From: Pedobacter sp. Bi126
GTDB lineage: Bacteria > Bacteroidota > Bacteroidia > Sphingobacteriales > Sphingobacteriaceae
Reading direction: 5' to 3'
Length of the DNA: 64,000 nucleotides
Assembly (NCBI RefSeq): GCF_918698245.1
Contig: NZ_CAKKMS010000003.1
Location: 868,001-932,000, forward strand
In this document: piece by piece, positions 8,291 through 16,441 of the stretch
How positions within the stretch are numbered: the stretch's first letter is position 1
Layout: each line of letters starts with the position of its first letter
Notes under the pieces: generated by a model
The model's input: only the letters and a program-made list of their open reading frames with translations
What the model was told of the DNA's origin: nothing
Database searches by the model: none
Made by a program: the position numbers and the translations under genes

Positions 8291-8868
8291 TTTTCGTTTT
8301 TACCATTATTACCAGCTTATATGCTTTTTACGATCACTCCATTTACGGAAAGTTTATGCTGCATCCGTATAGTGTTTCGAAAGGACAGAATGTATATACT
8401 TTGATTACCAGCGGGCTTGTACATGCAGATTGGATGCACCTGTTTTTTAATATGTTTACCTTTTATGCTTTTGCCTTTACGCTGGAAAGATTAATGGGGA
8501 GCTGGCAGTTTGGATTACTTTATTTTTTAGGACTGGTGCTGAGTGATCTACCCACCGTTATTAAACATAAAGACCATTTTAACTACAATAGCCTTGGTGC
8601 ATCCGGAGCGATTAGTGCAGTGCTTTTTAGCTATATTTTATTCAATCCAATGTCTAAAATTTACATCATGTTTATCCCGATTGGAATTCCTGCTGTAGTT
8701 TTTGGGATTTTGTATTTAATTTATTGTGCTTATGCTTCCCGCAATTCGAGAGACCACATCAATCATGACGCTCACTTTTTTGGTGCCTTAACCGGATTGA
8801 TTTTTACGATCATTTTTGTTCCTGGCATTTTGCAGAACTTTATTACCATGTTAACAGGTGGGAGATAG
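8254..8868 (+). CDS. Rhomboid family intramembrane serine protease
   Basis: A 204-residue integral membrane protease. It carries the rhomboid hallmarks: SLGASGAISA with catalytic Ser117 in the GxSG motif, and HDAHFFGALTG with catalytic His174. A conserved loop, LVHADWMHLFFNMFTFY, matches the HxxxNM element of transmembrane helix 2. About six hydrophobic segments are visible. The start lies within the preceding M14 gene, in another frame. An imperfect palindrome (8885-8971) follows the stop codon. Confidence 0.92.
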   Translation: MEYFNIAPVASVIFVFTIITSLYAFYDHSIYGKFMLHPYSVSKGQNVYTLITSGLVHADWMHLFFNMFTFYAFAFTLERLMGSWQFGLLYFLGLVLSDLPTVIKHKDHFNYNSLGASGAISAVLFSYILFNPMSKIYIMFIPIGIPAVVFGILYLIYCAYASRNSRDHINHDAHFFGALTGLIFTIIFVPGILQNFITMLTGGR

Positions 8869-8884
8869 TATCCTTTGGGAAGAA

Positions 8885-8971
8885 TCGTCTTTCCCGTGAA
8901 AACGGGAATCCTAATGCAAGAAGTTATATGTTTTTTGGCTTTAAGATACCCAGTCAAGCGGGGTATGACGA
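8885..8971. repeat. Interspersed inverted repeat, family R (copy 1, degenerate)
   Basis: The outer ends, TCGTCTTTCCC and GGGTATGACGA, are inverted relative to each other. Inside are CCCGTGAAAACGGG and a TTAAGATACCCAGTCAAG block that matches TTAAGATTCCCAATCAAG in the copies at 17770-17841 and 59316-59392. This copy has more mismatches than the others. It lies between convergent genes. Confidence 0.75.
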
Positions 8972-8982
8972 AACACCAAAAA

Positions 8983-9966
8983 CTACCCCGCCGTTGGCAA
9001 ATAGGGTTTCTCGAAGAAACTCATCGGTTCATCAGGGTTTTTAATAATCTCGAATACCACATAACCCCAGGGTTTCCAGAAGTTTTCCAATACCTGGGCA
9101 TATACTTTATTTTGCCAAACATCAAAAAGCGGTTTGGTCATGTTGCCGCGTAAAGGCATGGCTTCGATATAGGTGGTGCCTTCTACTGGCATAAAAGTAT
9201 ATTCTGGCAAGCGGTTAAACAGATAGGCAGAATAATAAAAACGCGCACTTAGCTCTTCAAACTGTTCGGCTGTTAGTGCTTTTCCTTTTATTTCATTAAT
9301 GATATCCTGATGATAGCGTTTATTGGTACCATTATCCTGTAAACAGGCGATAATCCCAAAATCTTTCATTTTTAACGAGAAGGTTAAAGTGTTTATCTCA
9401 TCACGGAAACTGAACGGGGTTTCTCCGTTTTCTAATTTCACTACTGTGATAGACCATGGTGAAAAATCTTCAAACTCCAGGCTGGTATACAGGTTCTGCA
9501 TCATGAAATTCAGATTGGCAAATTTCATCATTAACGATTGCGACATATTTAAGCCATCTGCAGTCATTTCCTTGCGTAAAGCCGAATGCATTTCGATGTA
9601 TACAAAGCCATATAAAAACTTGCCGATCCAGTTAAAAAGATCCAGTTCGGGCAATGCGGAAATGGCATCGTACCCTGTTGCAAATGCTGCTTCGATTTTG
9701 TGTTCAAGCGGGCTTAAAAACTGCTCGTTTACCTCACTGTTCACCGGGATAACCAAGGTGTTGTAGGAACGGATACTCTCATCCAAAAACTGGATCTGCT
9801 CTTCGCCACTTAAACCAGCCTGTGCTAATAACCATTTGGGGATTAACGGCACCTGAACAACAGGCGAATTAAAAGTTTTGCCACTTAGGAAGCAGATTTT
9901 GTATAAAAAATCGAAGTTTTGGAAAGGATTGTATAAGCCGGTATTCATCACTGCAATATTAGCCAT
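8983..9966 (-). CDS. Conserved hypothetical protein
   Basis: A soluble protein of 327 residues that I do not recognise. Features include VPLIPKWLLAQAGLSGEEQ, FNWIGKFLYGFVYIEMHS and the C-terminal KPWGYVVFEIIKNPDEP. No signal peptide, membrane segment or catalytic motif stands out. I chose the ATG at 9966 (MANIAVMNTG) over the TTG at 9987. It is flanked on both sides by palindromic repeats, and probably is transcribed alone. Confidence 0.7.
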   Translation of the reverse strand: MANIAVMNTGLYNPFQNFDFLYKICFLSGKTFNSPVVQVPLIPKWLLAQAGLSGEEQIQFLDESIRSYNTLVIPVNSEVNEQFLSPLEHKIEAAFATGYDAISALPELDLFNWIGKFLYGFVYIEMHSALRKEMTADGLNMSQSLMMKFANLNFMMQNLYTSLEFEDFSPWSITVVKLENGETPFSFRDEINTLTFSLKMKDFGIIACLQDNGTNKRYHQDIINEIKGKALTAEQFEELSARFYYSAYLFNRLPEYTFMPVEGTTYIEAMPLRGNMTKPLFDVWQNKVYAQVLENFWKPWGYVVFEIIKNPDEPMSFFEKPYLPTAG

Positions 9967-10019
9967 TATATTTTTAGGGCTTTGCAACGATATTTTATTT
10001 TAACGCAGGGATTACAACC

Positions 10020-10127
10020 ACCTCACCATGTTAGCAGTGGTAGTATAGCAATGTCCATCGTTTCCCTCTCCTGCAGGAGAGGGATGCACAGGTAGTGCGT
10101 AAAGCAGTTCCTCAAATAGGGTGAGGT
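10020..10127. repeat. Interspersed palindrome with a perfect 20-bp centre
   Basis: The outer arms ACCTCACC (10020-10027) and GGTGAGGT (10120-10127) pair perfectly. In the middle is a perfect 20-bp palindrome, CCCTCTCCTGCAGGAGAGGG (10064-10083). The right end abuts the stop codon of the lipoprotein gene, so the element forms its 3' region. It is unlike the other repeat families in this window. Confidence 0.75.
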
Positions 10128-11264
10128 TTAGTAATTATTATAATAATAACTGATATCATCAACCAGTTGGCTGTAAATGGGTTTGGTAAATTCTAAAAAC
10201 AAAGCACTTGGTGGTGGAGGCAGTTGCTCCCTCCTTCTGGTAATGGCCAATTGCTGTTTACTCAGCGCCCTATCATCGCCTTTATAGGCTGCCCAATTAT
10301 CTCTCCATACATAAGTTCCAGGAAATTTCTGCTGGCGTACCAGTTTTTTTGTACTCCAATCGGTAATGCTCATATCCAATAATCCCGATGAAGAGATGTT
10401 CTTTTCGAAAATACTTAAGGTGGCTTTTACTGTACCGTAAATTGGTTTTTTCTCACGGGTTTCGCCAATTACCACACTGTCGCGTTTCAACTTTTCTACC
10501 CTTTCTTTTACATAGGTCTGGCCTACCACGAAATCGTCAAAGTTTAAACTCAATACCTGATCCGGAACAATTTTTTGATCTGTTGCCTGTGTTTCGCCAT
10601 AAAAAATCACAAACTTATTTCTCGAGTAATTTCCAATAAACTGATCGATCTGCTGCTGAAAATAATCAGCGCTTAATTTGTACATGCCGCTGTTAACAAT
10701 AATCGGCTGAACAACAACCCTGGTTACCGCTGCCCAATAAGCATCCTCCATTTTGGCTTTGGCATCTTTATAATTTGGCTGAAGATTCTGTGTTTTCTCA
10801 AATTCGTAATATGCCTTTTTAGCCGATTGGCGGTTGTTTTCTCTCAAATAGCCTAAGCCTGAGTTATACCTTGCGGCAGCTGCATTGTATTTACTATCAG
10901 CAAGTTCATTGATGTATTTTTTCGGACCTGGAACAATGGTTAAGCAAGCTGGGCAACTGTTAATATCATCGGCCAATTGATTGATTTTTTGATAATCGTA
11001 CATCACCGATTCCCACCTGAATAAATCGTTAGACATTTTAGCTTCTTCAATTTTTCGCAGATGGTCCTGCAGCGCTAAATCGTATGCTGTTTTTAGCACT
11101 TCCATAGCCTCACTATTTTTTGGCGAGTTTTGCAGCCTGCTTACTGCTTTGGCAACCGAAGCATCGTAATCACCTTTTTGTAAGGCTTTTTTTCCTGTGG
11201 TACATCCCCCAATAATTATTAAGGATAAATAAATAAAATACCGTAATCTTGAAATGTTTTTCAT
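10128..11264 (-). CDS. TPR-like lipoprotein
   Basis: A 378-residue lipoprotein. The N-terminus MKNISRLRYFIYLSLIIIGG is followed by Cys in the lipobox IIGGC. Helical repeats follow (KKALQKGDYDASVAKAVSRL, AARYNSGLGYLRENNRQSAKKAYYEF), consistent with tetratricopeptide-type helices. The C-terminal half is strand-rich and unassigned. Two cysteines (SCPAC) occur in the middle. The likely role is in an envelope complex, but this is inference. ATG at 11264 is chosen because a TAnnTTTG box lies just upstream at 11291-11298. Confidence 0.7.
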   Translation of the reverse strand: MKNISRLRYFIYLSLIIIGGCTTGKKALQKGDYDASVAKAVSRLQNSPKNSEAMEVLKTAYDLALQDHLRKIEEAKMSNDLFRWESVMYDYQKINQLADDINSCPACLTIVPGPKKYINELADSKYNAAAARYNSGLGYLRENNRQSAKKAYYEFEKTQNLQPNYKDAKAKMEDAYWAAVTRVVVQPIIVNSGMYKLSADYFQQQIDQFIGNYSRNKFVIFYGETQATDQKIVPDQVLSLNFDDFVVGQTYVKERVEKLKRDSVVIGETREKKPIYGTVKATLSIFEKNISSSGLLDMSITDWSTKKLVRQQKFPGTYVWRDNWAAYKGDDRALSKQQLAITRRREQLPPPPSALFLEFTKPIYSQLVDDISYYYNNY

Positions 11265-11290
11265 GGCAGTGGTAGTTGCGTTAATAAAAA

Positions 11291-11298
11291 CAAAGATA
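11291..11298 (-). promoter_or_regulatory. Bacteroidota-type -7 box for the TPR lipoprotein gene
   Basis: On the minus strand the sequence reads TATCTTTG, a match to TAnnTTTG, 26 bases before the ATG at 11264. The longer reading frame starting at 11306 would begin upstream of this box and is rejected. Confidence 0.45.
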
Positions 11299-11344
11299 AT
11301 TTGCAAATCGATAATTACCTTATTTATTTAGAAGACGATTGATA

Positions 11345-12376
11345 ATGAAGATTAGTTGCAGACAATTTGAATTAGAATTAAAACATCCTTTTTCGATCTC
11401 GAAATTTACCCGTACCAGCACCCCCTTAATGCTGTTAAAGATCGAACATGAAGGTGTTACAGGTTATGGTGAGGCTTCTATGGTACCTTATATGGGCGAG
11501 AGCTACGAAAGCGCAGCGGCTTTTCTTAGCCTTGTAGATTGGGATAAAATCCAGTATCCATTCGATTTCAAAGAAATGATTAGCTATCTGGATAGCCTTG
11601 CTCCAGGCCAGCCAGCCATTAAAGCAGCTATTGATATTGCCCTTAACGATATTAATGGAAAGCTGTTAAATAAACCCTGTTATGAAATTTACGGCGCAGA
11701 TCCTGCTAATATGCCGGTAACTTCTTATACCATTGGGATTGATACACCTGAAGTAATCCGCGAAAAACTGAAAGATGCTGAAGCTTTTAAAGTGATCAAA
11801 GTTAAACTGGGGAGGGATAACGATCAGGAAATTATCGAAACGATCAGGAGCATGACCAATGTACCCTTATATGTGGATGCGAACCAGGGCTGGGCAGATA
11901 AAATTAAAGCAATTGATTTAATTTATTGGCTGCATAACCAGGGCGTGGTGTTAATCGAACAGCCTATGGATAAAAATAACCTCGATGGGAATGCCTGGCT
12001 AACCGAGCGCAGTCCAATTCCTTTGTTGGCTGATGAAGCCGTACAGCGTTTAGCCGACATGGACGACCTGAAAGGCGCTTACCATGGCATTAACGTAAAA
12101 CTGATGAAAAGCTGTGGCATGTACGAAGGGCATCAGATGATTTTGAAAGCCCGTTCTTTTGGAATGAAAGTGCTGATTGGCTGTATGAGCGAAACCAGTT
12201 GTGCCACTTTGGCTGCAGCTGCTTTGGCTCCTCTATGTAACTGGGCCGATTTGGATGGGCCATGGCTCACCAAGAATAACCCCTTTACTGATCCAGCTTT
12301 CGAAAATGGTAAGTATATTTTAAAAGATCTGCCTGGTTTAGGCTTAACAGGCATTACTTCTGATCTTTTTCTTTAA
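11345..12376 (+). CDS. Dipeptide epimerase (enolase superfamily, L-Ala-D/L-Glu epimerase-like)
   Basis: A 343-residue cytoplasmic enzyme of the muconate-lactonizing subgroup. It probably interconverts the configuration of L-Ala-D/L-Glu or related dipeptides released from peptidoglycan. Motifs are VIKVKLG (catalytic Lys on the second strand), PLYVDANQGW (metal Asp), LIEQPM (metal Glu), PLLADEAVQ (metal Asp/Glu) and GINVKLMKSCG (second catalytic Lys). The C-terminal DLDGPW matches the substrate loop of dipeptide epimerases. The start is ATG at 11345, since the frame's earlier TTG is only two codons upstream. Confidence 0.88.
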   Translation: MKISCRQFELELKHPFSISKFTRTSTPLMLLKIEHEGVTGYGEASMVPYMGESYESAAAFLSLVDWDKIQYPFDFKEMISYLDSLAPGQPAIKAAIDIALNDINGKLLNKPCYEIYGADPANMPVTSYTIGIDTPEVIREKLKDAEAFKVIKVKLGRDNDQEIIETIRSMTNVPLYVDANQGWADKIKAIDLIYWLHNQGVVLIEQPMDKNNLDGNAWLTERSPIPLLADEAVQRLADMDDLKGAYHGINVKLMKSCGMYEGHQMILKARSFGMKVLIGCMSETSCATLAAAALAPLCNWADLDGPWLTKNNPFTDPAFENGKYILKDLPGLGLTGITSDLFL

Positions 12377-12378
12377 AG
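12356..12378. repeat. 23-bp exact direct repeat, copy 1
   Basis: The last codons and stop of the dipeptide epimerase gene contain a 23-base sequence that recurs exactly at 12494-12516. Copy 1 is coding on the plus strand (ending DLFL), while copy 2 is coding on the minus strand of the next gene (ending EKDQK). Confidence 0.8.
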
Positions 12379-12425
12379 TAGAGTAGGAATGATTTGAAGA
12401 GTCTGAGCGAGGCAATGATAGTAGC

Positions 12426-12481
12426 ATTTTGAATAAGCGTTATATCATCATATTCACTCATTCAAGACTCACTAATTCTAA
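12426..12481. repeat. Intergenic direct repeat with GAATGAGTGAATG-like motifs (copy 1)
   Basis: ATTTTGAATAAGCG followed by ATTCACTCATTCAAGACTCACTAATTCTA recurs with a few changes at 12772-12826. Both copies lie just downstream of the stop codon of a minus-strand gene. Confidence 0.7.
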
Positions 12482-12491
12482 CATTAAATTG

Positions 12492-12689
12492 CTACTTCTG
12501 ATCTTTTTCTTTAAAGCTCTTTTTGATGTCTTTGGTAAGTTGATACTTAAAGTAGAACAAACAAGCCGTTGTGCCTACCAAAAAGCCAGCTGGAAGATAT
12601 TTAGCATTGTTATAACACCAAACCAATCCGAAAATAGAAAGGATAATGGCCAGGTTATAGAAGATATTTAAAGCAAATTTTTTAGCCAC
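12492..12689 (-). CDS. Small two-segment membrane protein
   Basis: A 65-residue protein with two hydrophobic segments (NIFYNLAIILSIFGLVWCY and AGFLVGTTACLFYF) and a lysine-rich tail, KKSFKEKDQK. It resembles a small Sphingobacteriaceae family that I believe is DUF6358, but that assignment is from memory. It is bracketed by two copies of an intergenic direct repeat, and its 3' end shares a 23-base identity with the 3' end of the neighbouring convergent gene. Confidence 0.6.
   Translation of the reverse strand: MAKKFALNIFYNLAIILSIFGLVWCYNNAKYLPAGFLVGTTACLFYFKYQLTKDIKKSFKEKDQK
12494..12516. repeat. 23-bp exact direct repeat, copy 2
   Basis: This copy encodes the last residues and stop of the small membrane protein on the minus strand. 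It is identical to 12356-12378, 138 bases away. Confidence 0.8.
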
Positions 12690-12771
12690 GGTAGAAATGA
12701 TTGAATGACGAAATTAGAGAGTGATTGAGTTAGAGAATTTAGAATGATTAGATTATTGAATGAAAGAATGA

Positions 12772-12826
12772 ATTTTGAATAAGCGATAATAACATTCACT
12801 CATTCAAAACTCACTCATTCTATCAT
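12772..12826. repeat. Intergenic direct repeat (copy 2)
   Basis: It matches 12426-12481, with ATTTTGAATAAGCG and ATTCACTCATTCAAAACTCACTCATTCTA. The preceding 70 bases (12695-12770) are also rich in GAATGATTGAATG-type motifs. The copy abuts the stop codon of the rhodanese gene. Confidence 0.7.
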
Positions 12827-13143
12827 TAGTAAACCGGCATGTTCGGATCAAAAGCTTCTTGCCAAGCTAAAATACCGCCTTTTAAGTTATAAAGATTATC
12901 AAATCCGTATTGTTGCTCCAACTGCATTACTGCTGCTGCGCTTCTTTTTCCACTGCGGCACTGAATAATTACCGGCTTATCTTTCGCAACCTTATCAGCC
13001 TCAATTAAAATTCCACCTAAAGGGATATTCTCGCCTTCAAGATTGGAAACCTCATATTCGAATGTTTCACGAACATCAATCAATTGAAAATCTTCTTTGT
13101 TATCGATTTTCTCTTTTAGTTCTTGTACCGATATTTCTTTCAT
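12826..13143 (-). CDS. Rhodanese-like domain protein
   Basis: A single-domain rhodanese of 105 residues, cytoplasmic. The active-site loop is CRSGKRS with Cys62 as the persulfide-carrying residue, preceded by KPVIIQ. LIDVRETFEYEVSNLEG and the terminal NLKGGILAWQE are typical. It may transfer sulfane sulfur, but the acceptor is unknown. It diverges from the DUF4407 gene at 13272, and its 3' end lies in a low-complexity repeat. Confidence 0.9.
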   Translation of the reverse strand: MKEISVQELKEKIDNKEDFQLIDVRETFEYEVSNLEGENIPLGGILIEADKVAKDKPVIIQCRSGKRSAAAVMQLEQQYGFDNLYNLKGGILAWQEAFDPNMPVY

Positions 13144-13271
13144 TTTATTAAATGTATTTATGCAAATATAGGAAAATCAACTTTACGCTCCCCATCAAAA
13201 AAATGCCATAAAATTTTGTGTGAAACTGTAACAACTTTAACCCTTAGGCGTTTAATTATAAATAGTTACAA

Positions 13272-14399
13272 ATGGACAAACTGAACCGTTTCTTTTGGTT
13301 TTGCTCTGGCGCTCATATCCCGACACTGGAAAAGTATCCTTCAGAACAAAATAAATATACTGGCATTGGCGCCACCATCTTTTTTACCGGCTTATTTGCT
13401 GCCCTTTCTGGGGGCTATGCCATGTATTTTGTTTTTAAGGGGGATGATCTGGCCGTAATTTTTGCCATTGTTTTCGGCTTTTTATGGGGGGCGGCCATCT
13501 TTAATATGGACCGCTATATCGTATCGAGCATTAACAAAAGCGCCAGTACCAATAAACAGTTGTTACAGGCTACACCGCGTATTCTGTTGGCCATTATGAT
13601 TGGTATGGTAATTTCGAGACCAATAGAACTTAAAATTTTCGACAAGGAAATTAAAGAACGCCTAAAGGTAAGTTACCTAAACGGCCAGCGTTCTAAAATT
13701 GATACCCTGAACAAAGCTTTTGAGAAAAAATATCAGGTAGAATTCGGTAGGTTAAATCAACAGAAGGCCACACGCGATTCGCTTGAAAAAGGAATTAAAA
13801 CGGATAGACAAAAGCTTAATTTCGAGATTTTTGGAAACAAAACCACCGAAACATCCGGCGTAATGGGCTACGGGCCGTATGCCAAGCGTAAGGAAGCTGA
13901 AATAGTACAACGCACAGCTGAATTAGATTCACTAAAAGCCGCCATCAATAAATCGGAAGGTTTTGTAGATAAACGCAAAGAATTTGATGGGCTGTTTACC
14001 GAAAAGCTGTACACTAAAAAACAGTTAGACAGTTTATCGGATATTGCTGGTTTTGCCGACCGCAACTGGGCATTAGGGCAACTTAAATTTAATGTTGATG
14101 GCACACGGGATAACAATACGGCAATTGCTGTTACTTTTATCGGGCTGCTGTTTATCTTTTTTGAATGTTTGCCGGTGTTTGTAAAACTGATGAGTGCAAG
14201 AGGACCTTATGATTATGCTATAGCGGATGGGGATGAAGTATCGATTTATCATTCTAAAAAAGATAAGGATTTCCATTTTGAAGTAGCCGATAATATTCAT
14301 GAAACTAGGGTCGATTCCGAATCATCTAAAAAGAAGGAAATTATAAAAGGAAAAGCTTACCGCGATCTCGAAAAACACGATTGGGATAGCGAGGGCTAA
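13272..14399 (+). CDS. DUF4407 membrane protein
   Basis: A 375-residue integral membrane protein. Three hydrophobic segments are visible near the N-terminus (ATIFFTGLFAALSGGYAMYF, VIFAIVFGFLWGAAIF, RILLAIMIGMVISRPIEL) and one after residue 280 (NTAIAVTFIGLLFIFFECLPVF). Between them is a charged, helical region of about 150 residues, probably coiled coil. NMDRYIV and SRPIEL are the family's conserved stretches. The function is unknown. The gene is monocistronic as far as can be seen. Confidence 0.85.
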   Translation: MDKLNRFFWFCSGAHIPTLEKYPSEQNKYTGIGATIFFTGLFAALSGGYAMYFVFKGDDLAVIFAIVFGFLWGAAIFNMDRYIVSSINKSASTNKQLLQATPRILLAIMIGMVISRPIELKIFDKEIKERLKVSYLNGQRSKIDTLNKAFEKKYQVEFGRLNQQKATRDSLEKGIKTDRQKLNFEIFGNKTTETSGVMGYGPYAKRKEAEIVQRTAELDSLKAAINKSEGFVDKRKEFDGLFTEKLYTKKQLDSLSDIAGFADRNWALGQLKFNVDGTRDNNTAIAVTFIGLLFIFFECLPVFVKLMSARGPYDYAIADGDEVSIYHSKKDKDFHFEVADNIHETRVDSESSKKKEIIKGKAYRDLEKHDWDSEG

Positions 14400-14589
14400 G
14401 GGAAAATGTAAGAAGGGAGTTGGGAGCGGATGGTTCATAGATCATGGCTTAAACTATTAAACCGAAAAAAATCTACTGTGAACAATAGGCTATCAGTTAT
14501 TGACTATCAGACCATCAACTATTATCCATCGTACATTTTACCTCAAACATCTTCCATTTTTATTAAATTGCCCTTATAATCCCGATTTT

Positions 14590-16431
14590 ATGAAGAAATT
14601 TTTAGGTGCTGCGGTATTTGGTCTATTATCGTTTCAGGCTTTTGCCCAAAATGAGATCAGTTATACGGTTTCCTTTCCAAATGTTATCCATCATGAAGCT
14701 GAAATCAGCATGGTTATCCCAAATGTTCCTGCGGGTACGCTAAAGGTTAGAATGAGCAGGTCATCTCCGGGCCGTTACGCTACACATGAGTTTGGAAAAA
14801 ATATATATCACCTGAAAGCTTTCGATGCATCAGGAAAACAGCTGGCCATTAAACAAACAGCAGGCGATGTTTATGAAATTCCCAATCATGGTTCCAGCGT
14901 AAAAGTAAACTATACACTTTTTGGAAACTGGATTGACGGAACCTATGCTGGTTTTGACGAAACCCATGCACACATGAATATGCCGGCAACTTTTGCTTTT
15001 CCGGTAGGCATGGATACCAGGCCGCGACTGGTGAAATTTAATTATGCCGAAAAACCGGACTGGAAAGTAGCTACACAGCTTAAGCCAATGGCCAATGGGA
15101 CTTATTTCGCGCCAAATCTTCAATATTTTATGGATAGTCCTATCGAAATTGCCAATTATAAAACGGCAAGCTGGCAGGTTAAAAATACCGATGGTAAAGT
15201 ACAGACCATCCATTTAATTACGCACGCTAACGACGATCAGAAAACCATCAATAATTATGCTGAAATGCTTAAAAAAATGGTTGTTGAACATTTTGCCGTT
15301 TGGGGCGAATTCCCCACTTACGATTACGGTAATTATTATTTTCTGGATGATGTGTATCCGGAGAATGCGGGCGATGGAATGGAGCATAGAAACTCCACTT
15401 CGATTGTGCAGCGCACACCAAAAATTGCGGGTTATGAATCAAACCTCCTGGGTACTTTTTCGCACGAATATTTTCACAGCTGGAATGTAGAACGTTTAAG
15501 GCCAAAAACCTTAGAACCCTTCAATTTCGAGCATGCCAATATGAGTGATGAACTTTGGCTGGCTGAAGGCTTTACCCAATATTATGGCAATCTGCTATTA
15601 ACCAGGGCGGGTTTAAAAACTACCGACAATGCCATACAAACTTTTAATGGCTTGGTAAATGCTGTTTTACTCTCGCCGGGTGCAAAAAACTTTTCGCCAA
15701 TTGAGGCCAGTAGGTATGCGGTGTTTGCCGATGCTGGTGTGGCTATCGATCAGACCAATAAAGGCAACATATTCACCTCGTATTACACCTATGGTGCTGC
15801 AACTGCCCTGGCTTTAGATCTTCGTTTAAGAACCGAATTTAAGCTCAGCCTTGATGATTATATGCGTGCGCTTTGGAAAGCCTATGGCAAGCCAGAAATT
15901 GCATACACTGTACCTGATTTAGAGAAAACCCTCGCGACGCTGACTAAAGATCCTGCTTTCGCTGCCGGTTTCTTTAAAAATTATATTTACGGCACCGAAA
16001 AGAACGATTATGCCAAGCTGCTTTTAAATGCAGGCCTTGTTTTGCGCAAAGCAAATCCTGCTAAAGCTTTTGCTGGCTTTGGCAAGATTAATGAGTTGGA
16101 TGGAAAATTAATTTTAGGGCAAACGCTAATGTGTACGCCTGCATATGAGGCAGGTTTAGATGTTGATAATGCATTGTTGGCCATCGATGGTGTGACGGTA
16201 AAAGATGTAGCTGCGGTTGCGGCCATTACTGATGCCCACAAACCCGGCGATGTGCTGAAGGTTACTTATCTTTATCGTGGGGCGCAGAAAACGACACAAT
16301 TAACCTTGATTGAAGATCCGGCTTTAGAGATTGTTCCCATTGAAAAAACAGGAGGAGATTTAATACCGGCCATGCAAACTTTTAGAGATAAATGGTTAAC
16401 ATCACAGGTAAAATCTAAATCGCAAAACTAA
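14590..16431 (+). CDS. Secreted M61 family aminopeptidase with PDZ domain
   Basis: A 613-residue exported metallopeptidase of the glycyl aminopeptidase family. The signal peptide is MKKFLGAAVFGLLSFQAFAQ. The zinc site is SHEYFHSWN (His292, Glu293, His296) with a downstream ligand in LWLAEGFTQYYGN. A C-terminal PDZ-like domain is seen around LILGQTLMCTPAYEAGLDVDNALLAIDGV (partly: AYEAGLDVDNALLAIDG). The reading frame extends 30 codons upstream, but ATG at 14590 gives the clear signal peptide. The M28 peptidase gene follows after 10 bases, so the two are probably one operon. Confidence 0.9.
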   Translation: MKKFLGAAVFGLLSFQAFAQNEISYTVSFPNVIHHEAEISMVIPNVPAGTLKVRMSRSSPGRYATHEFGKNIYHLKAFDASGKQLAIKQTAGDVYEIPNHGSSVKVNYTLFGNWIDGTYAGFDETHAHMNMPATFAFPVGMDTRPRLVKFNYAEKPDWKVATQLKPMANGTYFAPNLQYFMDSPIEIANYKTASWQVKNTDGKVQTIHLITHANDDQKTINNYAEMLKKMVVEHFAVWGEFPTYDYGNYYFLDDVYPENAGDGMEHRNSTSIVQRTPKIAGYESNLLGTFSHEYFHSWNVERLRPKTLEPFNFEHANMSDELWLAEGFTQYYGNLLLTRAGLKTTDNAIQTFNGLVNAVLLSPGAKNFSPIEASRYAVFADAGVAIDQTNKGNIFTSYYTYGAATALALDLRLRTEFKLSLDDYMRALWKAYGKPEIAYTVPDLEKTLATLTKDPAFAAGFFKNYIYGTEKNDYAKLLLNAGLVLRKANPAKAFAGFGKINELDGKLILGQTLMCTPAYEAGLDVDNALLAIDGVTVKDVAAVAAITDAHKPGDVLKVTYLYRGAQKTTQLTLIEDPALEIVPIEKTGGDLIPAMQTFRDKWLTSQVKSKSQN

Positions 16432-16441
16432 TACTTATTAT

